The notes under the pieces: generated by a model
The model's database searches: none
What the model saw: only the letters and a program-made list of their open reading frames with translations
What the model was told of the DNA's origin: nothing
Program-made: the position numbers and the translations under genes
Part shown: positions 1-8,068 of the stretch, one piece after another
Layout of the letters: every line of letters begins with the position of its first letter
Position numbering within the stretch: the first letter of the stretch is position 1
NCBI RefSeq assembly: GCF_938045225.1
Contig: NZ_CALINL010000010.1
Coordinates: 1 to 54,612, forward strand
Direction: 5' to 3'
DNA: 54,612 nucleotides
Origin: an uncultured Campylobacter sp.
GTDB taxonomy: Bacteria > Campylobacterota > Campylobacteria > Campylobacterales > Campylobacteraceae

Positions 1-195
1 TCTCGCCGTAAATTCGGCTAGGTGGTCTCTATATGCTTTATCGACGTCGCCGCCGCATCCAGGCACTATAAAAACTATGGCGTTAACCGGCTTATCGTCA
101 TCGTGGCACAGTTTGAAGTTTAATTTCGTAGAGCGTTTAACACCCAGCTCCATATCGTCGCAAGAGTTGATTTCGTAGATTTTACTGACTACCAT
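1..195 (-). CDS. DUF2920 family protein, 5' end only (runs off the left edge)
   Basis: The first 65 codons of a minus-strand gene lie here; the rest is outside the window. The start is an ATG at 195 preceded by a GGAAGG ribosome site. The N-terminus reads MVVSKIYEINSCDDMELG, followed by a KRSTKLNFKL stretch and a hydrophobic strand ending in VPGCGG. I recognise this as the start of the Campylobacter DUF2920 family, alpha/beta-hydrolase-like proteins often found near flagellin-modification genes in multiple copies. The biochemical role is not known to me. Family assignment rests only on this N-terminal part. Confidence 0.7.
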   Translation of the reverse strand, partial: MVVSKIYEINSCDDMELGVKRSTKLNFKLCHDDDKPVNAIVFIVPGCGGDVDKAYRDHLAEFTAR

Positions 196-219
196 TTTTT
201 GCCTTCCGTGATTTCTTGT

Positions 220-225
220 ATTATA
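220..225 (-). promoter_or_regulatory. -10 box of the DUF2920 gene
   Basis: On the minus strand the sequence reads TATAAT about 25 bases ahead of the ATG, with GGAAGG between them. A clear -35 is not obvious, which is normal for Campylobacter sigma70 promoters. Confidence 0.55.
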
Positions 226-364
226 CCTCTGCCGAGCTAAATTTAGCTTTTTTGTCAAGTGTAATCGGTCGATCGTAAGCTATGCGGTGGTTATACTAAG
301 GATTATGGAATCGATTTTTGGTTTTGATAAATTTAAGCGTAAGATTTAAATTTTAACTGCGAGA

Positions 365-1327
365 TTAAAAATTATTTGCGGTTTTGCCGCCAAATTTAAG
401 TAGAGCCGAACCCCAAGTAAAGCCGCCACCGAATGCGTCCAGTAAAAGCAAATCGCCTTTTTTAAGTCTGCCCGCTTCGTATGCGTCATTCATCGCCATA
501 GGTATGGAAGCTGAGCTTGTGTTGCCGTATTTTCCAACTGTTACGACGCACTGCTCGTTTGTAAAATTTAAGCGTTGCTTGACTGCTTCAATGATGCGTA
601 AATTTGCCTGATGAGGTATAAAAAGATCGATTTTATCGCTTGAAATTTGATTTTTTTCCAGGATATCTACGACGTCTTTGGTTAGCGTCTGGACGGCGAT
701 TTTAAAGACTTCGTTGCCCGACATCTTGATAAATTTCTCTTCGCCACCTGGCGTTATGAGTAGGTTCGCGTAGTTGCCGTCGGCTGCGGTGTGAACGTCG
801 ATGATCTCGTTTTCTTCGGCTGCGCTTACGACCGCGGCACCTGCTCCGTCGCCAAATAGTATGCAAGTCGTTCTATCGGTCCAATCTACGATTTTACTTA
901 GCTTTTCGGCTCCGATTATCAATACGTTTTTTTTGCTTCCGCTTTCAATTAGCGATTTTGCAAGCTCGAGCAGATAAATAAAACCCGTACACGCCGCGCT
1001 TATGTCAAATGCCGTAATGGCATTTATACCTAAATTTTTAGCGATCTTGCACGCCGTCGAAGGCATACAAAAGTGATCGGGCGAGATAGTCGCGCAGATA
1101 ACCGCGTCGATATCTTTTGCGGTCAAATTTGCTCTTTCAAGCGCTATTTTTGCCGCTTTCGTGCCAAGATCGCTCGTATCTTCATTCTGCGCTATGCGTC
1201 TTTGGCTGATGCCGGTACGTTTAACTATCCATTCGTCGTTGGTTTCCACCATTTTTTCAAGGTCGAAATTTGTTAAAATTTTAGGCGGAGCATATGCGGC
1301 TATGGATATTAGCGAGGCTTTTGGCAT
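365..1327 (-). CDS. fabH: 3-oxoacyl-ACP synthase III (FabH)
   Basis: Condenses acetyl-CoA with malonyl-ACP to start type II fatty acid synthesis in the cytoplasm. With this start the protein is 320 residues, the usual FabH length. The catalytic triad is visible: Cys113 in SAACTGF, His239 in IPHQAN and Asn269 in KYGNTSS. The frame is open 17 codons further upstream, but that would overlap plsX by 32 bases. The ATG at 1327 gives the conserved N-terminus MPKASLISIAAY and a 19-base gap to plsX, so I prefer it. It is the last gene of the minus-strand run yceD-like, rpmF, plsX, fabH, a common bacterial lipid-synthesis arrangement. Confidence 0.95.
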   Translation of the reverse strand: MPKASLISIAAYAPPKILTNFDLEKMVETNDEWIVKRTGISQRRIAQNEDTSDLGTKAAKIALERANLTAKDIDAVICATISPDHFCMPSTACKIAKNLGINAITAFDISAACTGFIYLLELAKSLIESGSKKNVLIIGAEKLSKIVDWTDRTTCILFGDGAGAAVVSAAEENEIIDVHTAADGNYANLLITPGGEEKFIKMSGNEVFKIAVQTLTKDVVDILEKNQISSDKIDLFIPHQANLRIIEAVKQRLNFTNEQCVVTVGKYGNTSSASIPMAMNDAYEAGRLKKGDLLLLDAFGGGFTWGSALLKFGGKTANNF

Positions 1328-1346
1328 TAAATTTTTCTTTGTAATT

Positions 1347-2336
1347 TCATTTTGCGAAGTGCGAAAGCTCGTCTTCAATGACTTTATTTATATCGGAGTT
1401 TGCGAATTTTAGAGCTTGAAATATCGCATTTTTGATAGCTTTTGGTGTGCTTTTACCGTGGCTTATTATGACGCAGCCGTTCACGCCAAGTAGCGGCGCG
1501 CCGCCGTATTCGTCATAATCGACTTGCTGTTTTAGAGTTTTAAAAACTTTTTTCATGAGAAGCGAGCCTGCTATAGCGACCGGGGATTTTTTAACGTGTT
1601 TTTTGATGATTTTTGTTATAGCGTCGGCTACGCCTTCGCTTGTTTTTAGTAGGATATTTCCGACGAATCCATCGCAAATAACGACATCGACGCTTCCGTC
1701 AAAGACTTGATTTCCTTCGGCGTTACCCACGAAGCTGTCGAGTTTTGAGATCATTTCAAAGGCTTCTTTCGTCGCCTCGTTGCCTTTACTGCTCTCTTCA
1801 CCGTTAGACAAAAGTCCTAGTTTGGGGGATTTTATTTTTAAAATCTCTTTTGCGTAAGCTTCGCCCATTATCGCAAATTGAAATAGATGCTCGGGCCTGC
1901 AGTCTACGTTTGCGCCGACGTCCAAAACTAACGTATTGCCGCCGGTTACGTTTGGCATCAGCGTCGCTATCGCCGGACGAGAGACGTTTTTTAGTCGCCC
2001 GACTCGAAGCGTCGCAAGACTCATCGTAGCTCCGCTGTGTCCCGCCGAAACTACGGCCATAGTTTGTTTATTTTTAAGTAGCTCGATAGCCTTAAAAATA
2101 CTACTTTCTTTTCGCTTTAACGCATCGGTGGCGCCGTCGCCCATAGAAACGACCTCGTCGGCCTGAATAAATTTTACGTATTGTTTTAAATTTTGCGGAA
2201 CGAGGCTTTCTAAAATTTTCGTATCGCCTACCAAAACGGCTTCGAATTTTACTTCTTTTAAAGCCTCGATCACGCCGCCGATAATAGGTTGCGGACCGAA
2301 GTCGCCGCCCATCGCGTCAATGCAAATGCTGGTCAT
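1347..2336 (-). CDS. plsX: phosphate acyltransferase PlsX
   Basis: Converts acyl-ACP to acyl-phosphate, the donor used by PlsY in the first step of phospholipid synthesis. The 329-residue length and the N-terminus ICIDAMGGDFGP are typical, as are the internal segments GDGATDALKRK, VVSAGHSGA and CDGFVGNI. It sits between rpmF and fabH on the same strand. Its acceptor enzyme plsY is also in this window at 8069. Peripheral membrane location is inferred from the family. Confidence 0.96.
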   Translation of the reverse strand: MTSICIDAMGGDFGPQPIIGGVIEALKEVKFEAVLVGDTKILESLVPQNLKQYVKFIQADEVVSMGDGATDALKRKESSIFKAIELLKNKQTMAVVSAGHSGATMSLATLRVGRLKNVSRPAIATLMPNVTGGNTLVLDVGANVDCRPEHLFQFAIMGEAYAKEILKIKSPKLGLLSNGEESSKGNEATKEAFEMISKLDSFVGNAEGNQVFDGSVDVVICDGFVGNILLKTSEGVADAITKIIKKHVKKSPVAIAGSLLMKKVFKTLKQQVDYDEYGGAPLLGVNGCVIISHGKSTPKAIKNAIFQALKFANSDINKVIEDELSHFAK

Positions 2337-2341
2337 TTGTA

Positions 2342-2488
2342 TTAATACTCTCCGGTAGTTTTATTTACGCGGTGAGGCATTTTCCATGAGCCGTCTTTAT
2401 CTTTTACGGGAACCGGAAGCGTTACTTTGTAGTGCGTTCTTCTCTTTGCCGCGCGAGTATGACTTACTCTTCGTTTAGGTACTGCCAT
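2342..2488 (-). CDS. rpmF: 50S ribosomal protein L32 (RpmF)
   Basis: A 48-residue basic protein starting MAVPKRRVSHTRAAKRR, the classic L32 N-terminus, and ending VNKTTGEY before TAA. It is a structural component of the large ribosomal subunit. A clear AAGGAG-type site precedes the ATG. It lies five bases upstream of plsX and 17 bases downstream of the yceD-like gene, as in many bacteria where rpmF is co-transcribed with yceD and the fab/pls genes. The four zinc-binding cysteines found in some L32 forms are absent here. Confidence 0.95.
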   Translation of the reverse strand: MAVPKRRVSHTRAAKRRTHYKVTLPVPVKDKDGSWKMPHRVNKTTGEY

Positions 2489-2505
2489 TTTATTCTCCTT
2501 TATAT

Positions 2506-2862
2506 TTATAGATTTTTACATTTATCACAATAAAAATAATCGCTTTTAAAAGCTTCTATTTCGCTTGTCAATACTTCTTCTAAATTTATAAAACCGTCGA
2601 AAAACTCGACTACATCGTCGAGGTTTTCTTCTTTATCTTTATAAATTCCGTCGCTTAATATTAAATTTACGTCTTCATCAAGCTTTAAATTTATATCTTC
2701 GCCGCATCGGTCGCAGTTGTGAGCTATCTCGCCTACGATATTACCTTTGCAACTAACTAAATTTTGGTTTATTCTTTTGAGTTCGCCGTTAAAATTTAGC
2801 CCGTCCGAGTTTAGCTCGAACGGCATTTGATTATTTGTGATTTTGGCGAAAGATATTTTCAA
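2506..2862 (-). CDS. YceD/DUF177-type protein
   Basis: 118 residues. The layout fits the DUF177 (YceD) family, which is usually encoded directly upstream of rpmF, as here. Two CxxC pairs are visible, HNCDRCGE in the middle and YCDKCKNL at the C-terminus; they could hold a zinc ion. The acidic stretch between them is also typical. In other bacteria the family is linked to 23S rRNA accumulation, but the exact activity is unclear, so I assign no gene symbol. It follows ndk by 14 bases and probably shares its transcript. Confidence 0.8.
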   Translation of the reverse strand: MKISFAKITNNQMPFELNSDGLNFNGELKRINQNLVSCKGNIVGEIAHNCDRCGEDINLKLDEDVNLILSDGIYKDKEENLDDVVEFFDGFINLEEVLTSEIEAFKSDYFYCDKCKNL

Positions 2863-2876
2863 AATTTAACCTAAAT

Positions 2877-3290
2877 TTAGCAAATTTCTCTTGTTGCAAA
2901 GAAAAATGCGATCTCGTTTTTAGCGTTTTCTAGGCTGTCGCTACCGTGAACGGCATTTGCGTCGATGCTCTCTGCAAAGTCGGCTCTAATAGTGCCAGGT
3001 TTTGCTTCTTTTGGGTTTGTTGCGCCCATTAGATCGCGATTTTTAGCTACCGCATCGTCGCCCTCAAGAACCATAACTACGACCGGTCCGCTCACCATAA
3101 AATCAACCAAATCGTTGAAGAAAGGTCTGTCTTTGTGAACTGCATAGAAAGCTTTTGCGTCGCATGTGCTTAGTTTGACTTTTTTCATAGCGGCGATTCT
3201 TAGTCCGTTGCTTTCGAATCTATCCACGATTTTTCCGATAACGCCCTTTTTTACGGCATCAGGCTTAATAATAGAAAGCGTTTGCTGCAT
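2877..3290 (-). CDS. ndk: nucleoside diphosphate kinase (Ndk)
   Basis: Transfers the gamma-phosphate from ATP to other nucleoside diphosphates through a phosphohistidine. The 137-residue length is standard. The active-site histidine is His115 in NAVHGSDS, and the N-terminus QQTLSIIKPDAVKKG is the usual first strand. It stands at the head of the ndk, yceD-like, rpmF, plsX, fabH minus-strand series, with about 95 bases between it and fdxA upstream. Confidence 0.97.
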   Translation of the reverse strand: MQQTLSIIKPDAVKKGVIGKIVDRFESNGLRIAAMKKVKLSTCDAKAFYAVHKDRPFFNDLVDFMVSGPVVVMVLEGDDAVAKNRDLMGATNPKEAKPGTIRADFAESIDANAVHGSDSLENAKNEIAFFFATREIC

Positions 3291-3385
3291 AAAATTTCCT
3301 TTTTGTGGTTTTTATAAGGCGGTGATTATATCAAAAAAAAATTAAATTTCAAAATAAGCCCCGCAAAAGGGCTTAAGTGCGGAGT

Positions 3386-3670
3386 TTACGAGATGACGGC
3401 CGTGGCGCCAGTCCTCATATCGGCGGTTATCTCGGTGCGAGACGGCTGTCCTGCATAAGGAGCGTCCCAAACGATGCAGCCGTCGGTTGGGCAGGCTGAG
3501 GCGCATGCAGGCTCGTCGTTAAATCCTACGCACTCGACGCATTTATCGGCATAGACGTAGTATGCGTCCTCGCCAGTCGGGTTATCCGCGTCGTCTACGA
3601 TAGCGCTCGTCGGACACTCGTCGATGCATGAGCCGCAGCTTATGCAGATGTCTGTTATTTTTACTGCCAT
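3386..3670 (-). CDS. fdxA: 2[4Fe-4S] ferredoxin (FdxA type)
   Basis: Small soluble electron carrier of 94 residues. The first cluster motif is C9xxC12xxC15xxxC19P. The second half has C44xxC47 and then, after an eight-residue insertion, C56xxxC60P, the pattern of Allochromatium-type 8Fe ferredoxins. It diverges from ahpC across a 165-base AT-rich spacer. In C. jejuni the matching fdxA-ahpC pair is iron- and oxidant-controlled (known), so joint control here is a reasonable inference. The electron partner cannot be told from this window. Confidence 0.9.
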   Translation of the reverse strand: MAVKITDICISCGSCIDECPTSAIVDDADNPTGEDAYYVYADKCVECVGFNDEPACASACPTDGCIVWDAPYAGQPSRTEITADMRTGATAVIS

Positions 3671-3835
3671 TTTTTATCCTTTTTGGTCAAAATTTTCGCA
3701 AGAATATCAAAAACTAAGTAAATTTGATATTAAATTTTTGTGTTAAATTTTAAAACGAAAACGTTAAATTTTTAGCTCTTTTTAATCTTTAGATGATATA
3801 ATTTCGCTACAAATAAAAATTATTAAGGAGAAAAA
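3671..3835. promoter_or_regulatory. divergent fdxA/ahpC promoter region
   Basis: AT-rich spacer holding both promoters. For ahpC a TATAAT is at 3797-3802, with periodic T-tracts upstream in place of a strong -35, and an AAGGAG site sits before the ATG. For fdxA a GATATT-like -10 is near 3700 on the minus strand. AT-rich near-repeats around 3720-3765 could be Fur/PerR operators, but I cannot define a box with confidence. Confidence 0.55.
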
Positions 3836-4435
3836 ATGTTAGTAACAAAAAAAGCACCTGATTTTACAGCTGCAGCGGTTTTAGGAAGCAATCAGATCGT
3901 AAATGATTTCAACCTATATAAAAATATCGGCGAGAAGGGCGCAGTAGTATTTTTCTACCCTATGGACTTTACATTTGTTTGCCCTAGCGAGATCATCGCG
4001 TTTGATAAAAGATACGATGAGTTTAAAGCTCGCGGTATCGAAGTTATCGGCGTTTCGACAGATAACCAATTCTCTCACTTTGCGTGGAAAGAAACTCCGG
4101 TAAACAAGGGCGGTATCGGCCAAGTTCGCTTCCCGCTAGTAGCTGATATGACGAAGTCTATCGCTCGCGGTTTTGACGTACTTTTAGAAGACGCTGGCGT
4201 CGCTCTTCGCGGTAGCTTCTTACTTGATAAAGACGGCACCGTTCGCCATGCGGTTATCAACGACCTTCCGCTTGGCAGAAACATCGACGAGATGATAAGA
4301 ATGGTAGATACCATGCTATTTACGAACGAGAACGGAGAGGTTTGCCCTGCCGGCTGGAACAAAGGCGATAAAGGCATGAAAGCTGATACCGCAGGCGTCG
4401 CAGACTACCTATCTCACAACGCAGACAAACTATAA
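3836..4435 (+). CDS. ahpC: alkyl hydroperoxide reductase AhpC (2-Cys peroxiredoxin)
   Basis: Detoxifies hydrogen peroxide and organic peroxides in the cytoplasm. 199 residues. The peroxidatic Cys49 is in TFVCPSE, and the resolving Cys170 is in EVCPAGW, the typical 2-Cys arrangement. No ahpF is adjacent, which fits Campylobacter and Helicobacter, where thioredoxin reduces AhpC. It is transcribed alone, away from fdxA, and ends at a strong hairpin terminator. Confidence 0.97.
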   Translation: MLVTKKAPDFTAAAVLGSNQIVNDFNLYKNIGEKGAVVFFYPMDFTFVCPSEIIAFDKRYDEFKARGIEVIGVSTDNQFSHFAWKETPVNKGGIGQVRFPLVADMTKSIARGFDVLLEDAGVALRGSFLLDKDGTVRHAVINDLPLGRNIDEMIRMVDTMLFTNENGEVCPAGWNKGDKGMKADTAGVADYLSHNADKL

Positions 4436-4447
4436 TCATCCAAATTT

Positions 4448-4471
4448 AAGGGCGAGCTCTCGCCCTTTTTC
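4448..4471 (+). terminator. rho-independent terminator of ahpC
   Basis: Perfect seven-base stem GGGCGAG/CTCGCCC, extended by A-T pairs, followed by a run of five T, 13 bases after the ahpC stop codon. Confidence 0.85.
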
Positions 4472-4599
4472 TTAGTTTATCTACATTAAAAATATCATAA
4501 AATTCAATATAAAATATCAATAATTAAATAAAAAAATAAGGATTTTTTACTATAATCTAACTTAAAATTTAAATTTATTCGGAAGGAATCAAATTTCAA

Positions 4600-5322
4600 A
4601 TGAATAATATCTATAACGATAGCTCTTTTATGCGCGAGGACGCTGTAAATGTATTTGCTAAAGTGTTAAAAGATAACCGTCAGGTGCACTTTTTAAATCT
4701 TTACAACGGCGTAAAAGTCGAGTGTATGGGCGAAATAGAGCACGCAGAGGATGATAGCGTCGTCTGTAAAGTAACGCTAGAGCAAATTTTGGCCATGAAA
4801 GAGGAAAAAAACGCCTATGTCGTACGCGATGAATATTTTTCCGAAAATTTAAGGGCTGATATCGTCGGCTTTGACCTTGCAAATTTGACCGTAACGCTAC
4901 AAAATTTCACGTATATGCAAAATTTACATGCAAATTTAAGAAAACATCAGCGCGTTTATCCCGATCGCTATACTAAGGTAATCTTGACGCAAAACGGTAG
5001 CGAAATACAGGGCAACCTATACGATATCTCAAGGGGCGGTCTTGCCGTCGTTAGTTTAGATGACGGCGGGTTTAAAGAGGGCGAGTCTATAAACGCCAAA
5101 TTTAAGCTATGTATATTAGACGAGGCAAGCGGTTCTCATAAAAACATAGACATAGATACGGATTTAAAATTAGTCGCTGCTTTAAGATACAAAGGCGCGA
5201 TGAGATACTGTTGTCAGCTAGCCGATAAAGACGGTGCAGGCGAAGATATCGCGAAATTTACCAAAAGACGCGTAAAAGAGACGCTCGAAGAGCTAAACGA
5301 ACAGCTAAAAACCTACCAATAA
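4600..5322 (+). CDS. PilZ-domain protein (cyclic-di-GMP receptor candidate)
   Basis: 240 residues. The C-terminal half is a PilZ domain with both binding motifs intact: RxxxR as R114-KHQ-R118, and DxSxGG as D142ISRGG147. These bind cyclic di-GMP in the family. The N-terminal 110 residues lack an obvious named domain but have the beta-rich look of YcgR-type N domains, so a flagellar-brake or adhesion-switch role is possible. It is transcribed alone, with its own terminator. No diguanylate cyclase or phosphodiesterase is in the window, so what it controls is unknown. Confidence 0.8.
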   Translation: MNNIYNDSSFMREDAVNVFAKVLKDNRQVHFLNLYNGVKVECMGEIEHAEDDSVVCKVTLEQILAMKEEKNAYVVRDEYFSENLRADIVGFDLANLTVTLQNFTYMQNLHANLRKHQRVYPDRYTKVILTQNGSEIQGNLYDISRGGLAVVSLDDGGFKEGESINAKFKLCILDEASGSHKNIDIDTDLKLVAALRYKGAMRYCCQLADKDGAGEDIAKFTKRRVKETLEELNEQLKTYQ

Positions 5323-5337
5323 ATTTAACGCAAAACT

Positions 5338-5366
5338 AAAAGGCGAGCTTTGTGCTTGCCTTTTTT
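5338..5366 (+). terminator. rho-independent terminator of the PilZ gene
   Basis: Ten-base stem AAAGGCGAGC/GCTTGCCTTT with one G-T wobble and a short loop, ending in a T run, just after the PilZ stop codon. Confidence 0.8.
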
Positions 5367-5461
5367 AAATTTTACCCGCTTCGATTTTAAATTTACCCCG
5401 TAGCTTCACCCGAAATTTAATCAAAAATCAGTAAAATAGCCCAAAATTTACAAGGAAGCAC

Positions 5462-7756
5462 ATGAAAACCATCCAAGAAAATTTAAAGCTATTTTACGTC
5501 GGACTCAAAGACAAAGAGCCGTTTTTTTATAAAAACAAAGACCTTACGACGCACGCGGCCATCATCGGCATGACCGGTAGCGGTAAAACCGGCCTTGGTA
5601 TCGGCATCCTAGAAGAAGCCTGCATCGACAACATCCCGACCTTTATCATCGATCCAAAGGGCGATATGACAAACCTTGCCTTGGCCTTCCCGCAGATGCG
5701 CGCGCAGGATTTTGCGCCGTACGTCGATGAAAACGAGGCGCAAAATAAAGGCATGAGCGTGGATGAATTTGCCGCTAGCGAAGCGCAGACGTGGACAAAA
5801 GGCATCGAAGGCTCGTTTCAAAGTTTAGAGCGCGTGGGACTTTTTAAAGATAGCGCCGAGCTAAAAATTTACACTCCAAAGAGCAGTAGCGGCGTCGGCG
5901 TGGCGCTGCTCGGGGATTTTGCCCGTCCGAGTTTAGACGTAGGCAGCGAGGAGTTTAGCGAGTACGTCGGCTCTCTGGCTAGCTCCGTGCTCTCGCTCGT
6001 TGGCATAGAAAACGACGTAAACTCAAAAGAACACCTGCTCATCTCAAACATTTTTATCGATAAATTTGGCCAGGGCGCGGACGTGAGCCTAGAGGAGCTC
6101 ATCGGCTTTATCGCGACGCCTCCGTTTGCTAAGATCGGCGTATTTGACGTGGAGAAATTTTACCCGAGCTCCGAGCGTATGAAACTAGCGGTCAAGATCA
6201 ACACGCTACTTGCAAGTCCAGATTTTCGCGCGTGGCTAAGCGGCGAGCGGCTAGACATCTCAAAGATGCTTTTTAACGCAAACGGCAAGGCAAAGTGCAA
6301 TATCTTTACGATCTCGCATCTAAAAGACGGCGAGAGAATGTTTTTCGTGACGCTGCTACTAAACGAGATCATCGCGTGGATGCGCAAGACCGAGGGTACG
6401 AGCTCGCTTCGCGCGGTGCTTTATATGGACGAGATTTTCGGATTTTTCCCGCCAAACGGCAACCCGCCGTCTAAAACCCCGATGCTAACTCTACTCAAGC
6501 AAGCCCGCGCGCACGGCCTTGGCGTGATACTGAGCACTCAAAACCCGGTCGATCTAGACTACAAAGGCCTTAGCAACATCGGCACGTGGTTCATCGGGCG
6601 CTTGCAAACCGCGCAGGACAAAGCGCGCGTGATCGACGGTATGACGGGGCTTGCGGGCTCTGCGATGGATAAAGGCGAGATAGAAAATCTCATCTCAAAT
6701 TTGCAAAAGCGCAACTTCCTACTAAAAAACATCCACGAGGACGGGCTATCCGTCATCTCGACGCGCTGGGCCCTGAGCTACCTAAAAGGACCGCTTAGCC
6801 GCGAGCAAATTTCAAATTTGATGAAAGAGCAAAAGAGCGGGTCAAGCCTGGCAAAAAGCTCAAATTTCGCCGCCAAACCGGTTCTGTCGCCCGATATCGC
6901 TCAACTTTACGCCGCAAGCTCAAATTTGCAGGAGGGCGGCGAGCTGGAGGGATATCTTTACGGTGAAGCCAAAGTGCGATTTTATGACGCTAAAAAGGGG
7001 CTTGACGAGGTTCGCGAGGTAAATTTCACGCTAAGGCTGGATGAAGCTCAAAAAAGCGCCGACTGGAGCGAAGCTAGCGAAAATATGCATTTTACCGCAG
7101 TTTCGGAGCCAAATTTCAAGCTCTCCTACGCGCCGCTACCGGGCTTTGTCGCGGGGGCTAAAAATTTCAAAGATCTAACCAAAAATTTCAAAGAATTTAT
7201 CTATAGAAACTACAAGCTTAGGCTCTTTAGTGCATTAAATTTAAGCTCGGCGCCGGGTGAGAGCAAGGAGGAGTTTTACGTCCGTTTGGCCGATAAATGC
7301 AACGAAATTTTAGAGGCACAAACGGCTAAGCTCACGGCGGAATTCGACAAGCAAAAAGCTCGGCTAGAAGAGAAGCTAAACCGCTCAGTCGCAAAGCTGG
7401 AAAAAGAGCAGCGAGACTTTAAAAGCAAAGGCATCGAGACGGCGATCTCGGTGGGCGCGAGCATTTTGGGCGCGATTTTTGGCAAAGGGCTGCTAAGTAG
7501 TGGCAACATCGGCAAGGTCGCGACCTCCGCGCGCTCGGCAAACAGCGTGCTAAAAGAGCGCAGCGACGTGAAACTAAGCGAGCAAGAAGTCGCCCAGCTA
7601 AACGCGCAGATCGAGGAGCTGATGGCGAAATTTGAAGAAGACGCCAGCGAGCTAAAAGCCAAAAACGATGTGCAAAACGTGGAAGTGACAGAGGTGGAGG
7701 TTAGTCCGAAGGGTAGCGATATATACGACGAAAAGCTCTATCTTCTTTGGAAATAG
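5462..7756 (+). CDS. HerA/FtsK-like P-loop ATPase
   Basis: 764 residues. Walker A is G36MTGSGKT43 and Walker B is AVLYMDE near 318-324, followed by the HerA-type region with KQARAHGLG and STQNPVDLDYKG. This matches the HerA/DUF87/DUF853 group of ring ATPases, which move DNA or sit with nucleases; the bacterial stand-alone members are poorly characterised. Residues about 615-665 and 705-745 are charged coiled coil and flank a short glycine/alanine-rich hydrophobic stretch (VGASILGAIFGKG), which may be a membrane hairpin. No NurA-like nuclease is next to it. It ends directly before an intergenic repeat. Confidence 0.75.
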   Translation: MKTIQENLKLFYVGLKDKEPFFYKNKDLTTHAAIIGMTGSGKTGLGIGILEEACIDNIPTFIIDPKGDMTNLALAFPQMRAQDFAPYVDENEAQNKGMSVDEFAASEAQTWTKGIEGSFQSLERVGLFKDSAELKIYTPKSSSGVGVALLGDFARPSLDVGSEEFSEYVGSLASSVLSLVGIENDVNSKEHLLISNIFIDKFGQGADVSLEELIGFIATPPFAKIGVFDVEKFYPSSERMKLAVKINTLLASPDFRAWLSGERLDISKMLFNANGKAKCNIFTISHLKDGERMFFVTLLLNEIIAWMRKTEGTSSLRAVLYMDEIFGFFPPNGNPPSKTPMLTLLKQARAHGLGVILSTQNPVDLDYKGLSNIGTWFIGRLQTAQDKARVIDGMTGLAGSAMDKGEIENLISNLQKRNFLLKNIHEDGLSVISTRWALSYLKGPLSREQISNLMKEQKSGSSLAKSSNFAAKPVLSPDIAQLYAASSNLQEGGELEGYLYGEAKVRFYDAKKGLDEVREVNFTLRLDEAQKSADWSEASENMHFTAVSEPNFKLSYAPLPGFVAGAKNFKDLTKNFKEFIYRNYKLRLFSALNLSSAPGESKEEFYVRLADKCNEILEAQTAKLTAEFDKQKARLEEKLNRSVAKLEKEQRDFKSKGIETAISVGASILGAIFGKGLLSSGNIGKVATSARSANSVLKERSDVKLSEQEVAQLNAQIEELMAKFEEDASELKAKNDVQNVEVTEVEVSPKGSDIYDEKLYLLWK

Positions 7757-7762
7757 TGGCTA

Positions 7763-7897
7763 GTCTTTTTGGTTTATACTTCGTTGGATTTAAATTTTAC
7801 TCGGTCACTACCGACCAGGTAGCTCCCGTTGTAAAATTTGAATCCGCCTCGTCTAAACGCAAAAATCCTGCACCTTATCCTTTTATATTCAAATTTG
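7763..7897 (+). repeat. dispersed palindromic repeat, copy 1
   Basis: This 135-base stretch is nearly identical to 20347-20480. The core is an inverted repeat of GGATTTAAATTTTAC with its complement about 30 bases later; in this copy one base of the right arm differs. Between the arms, CGGT and ACCG segments allow a second fold. It fills most of the gap between the HerA-like gene and plsY. The small open frame across it is not credible as a gene. The remainder, 7898-8068, holds a short module at 7948 and the plsY leader, and nothing else I recognise. Confidence 0.85.
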
Positions 7898-7947
7898 GAC
7901 TCAAAAACCCGCGACGCTTTGCGTCAGCAAAGCTGTGTCGTACCTTA

Positions 7948-7963
7948 AAGGTGCGGGTCTCGG
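7948..7963 (-). repeat. 16-base module, inverted relative to copy 2
   Basis: The plus strand reads AAGGTGCGGGTCTCGG, the exact reverse complement of 20497-20512. In both places it lies close downstream of the 135-base repeat but in opposite orientation. Confidence 0.7.
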
Positions 7964-8068
7964 CTAGCAAAATTTACAAATTTGTCGCCCTTTAAAACGA
8001 CCGATTTATCAAAAAATCAGCCGAATTTAATTAATATTGCGAAATCGAAACAAAAATCAGGATAAAAG

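Noticed and set aside
235..248. AGCTAAATTTAGCT palindrome followed by T residues near 241
   Set aside because: The T run is on the wrong strand for fabH, and the AAATTT core is common here; not counted as a terminator.
7747..7995. 82-codon open frame between the HerA-like gene and plsY
   Set aside because: It runs through the palindromic repeat, has no plausible start context and its composition is that of non-coding repeat DNA.
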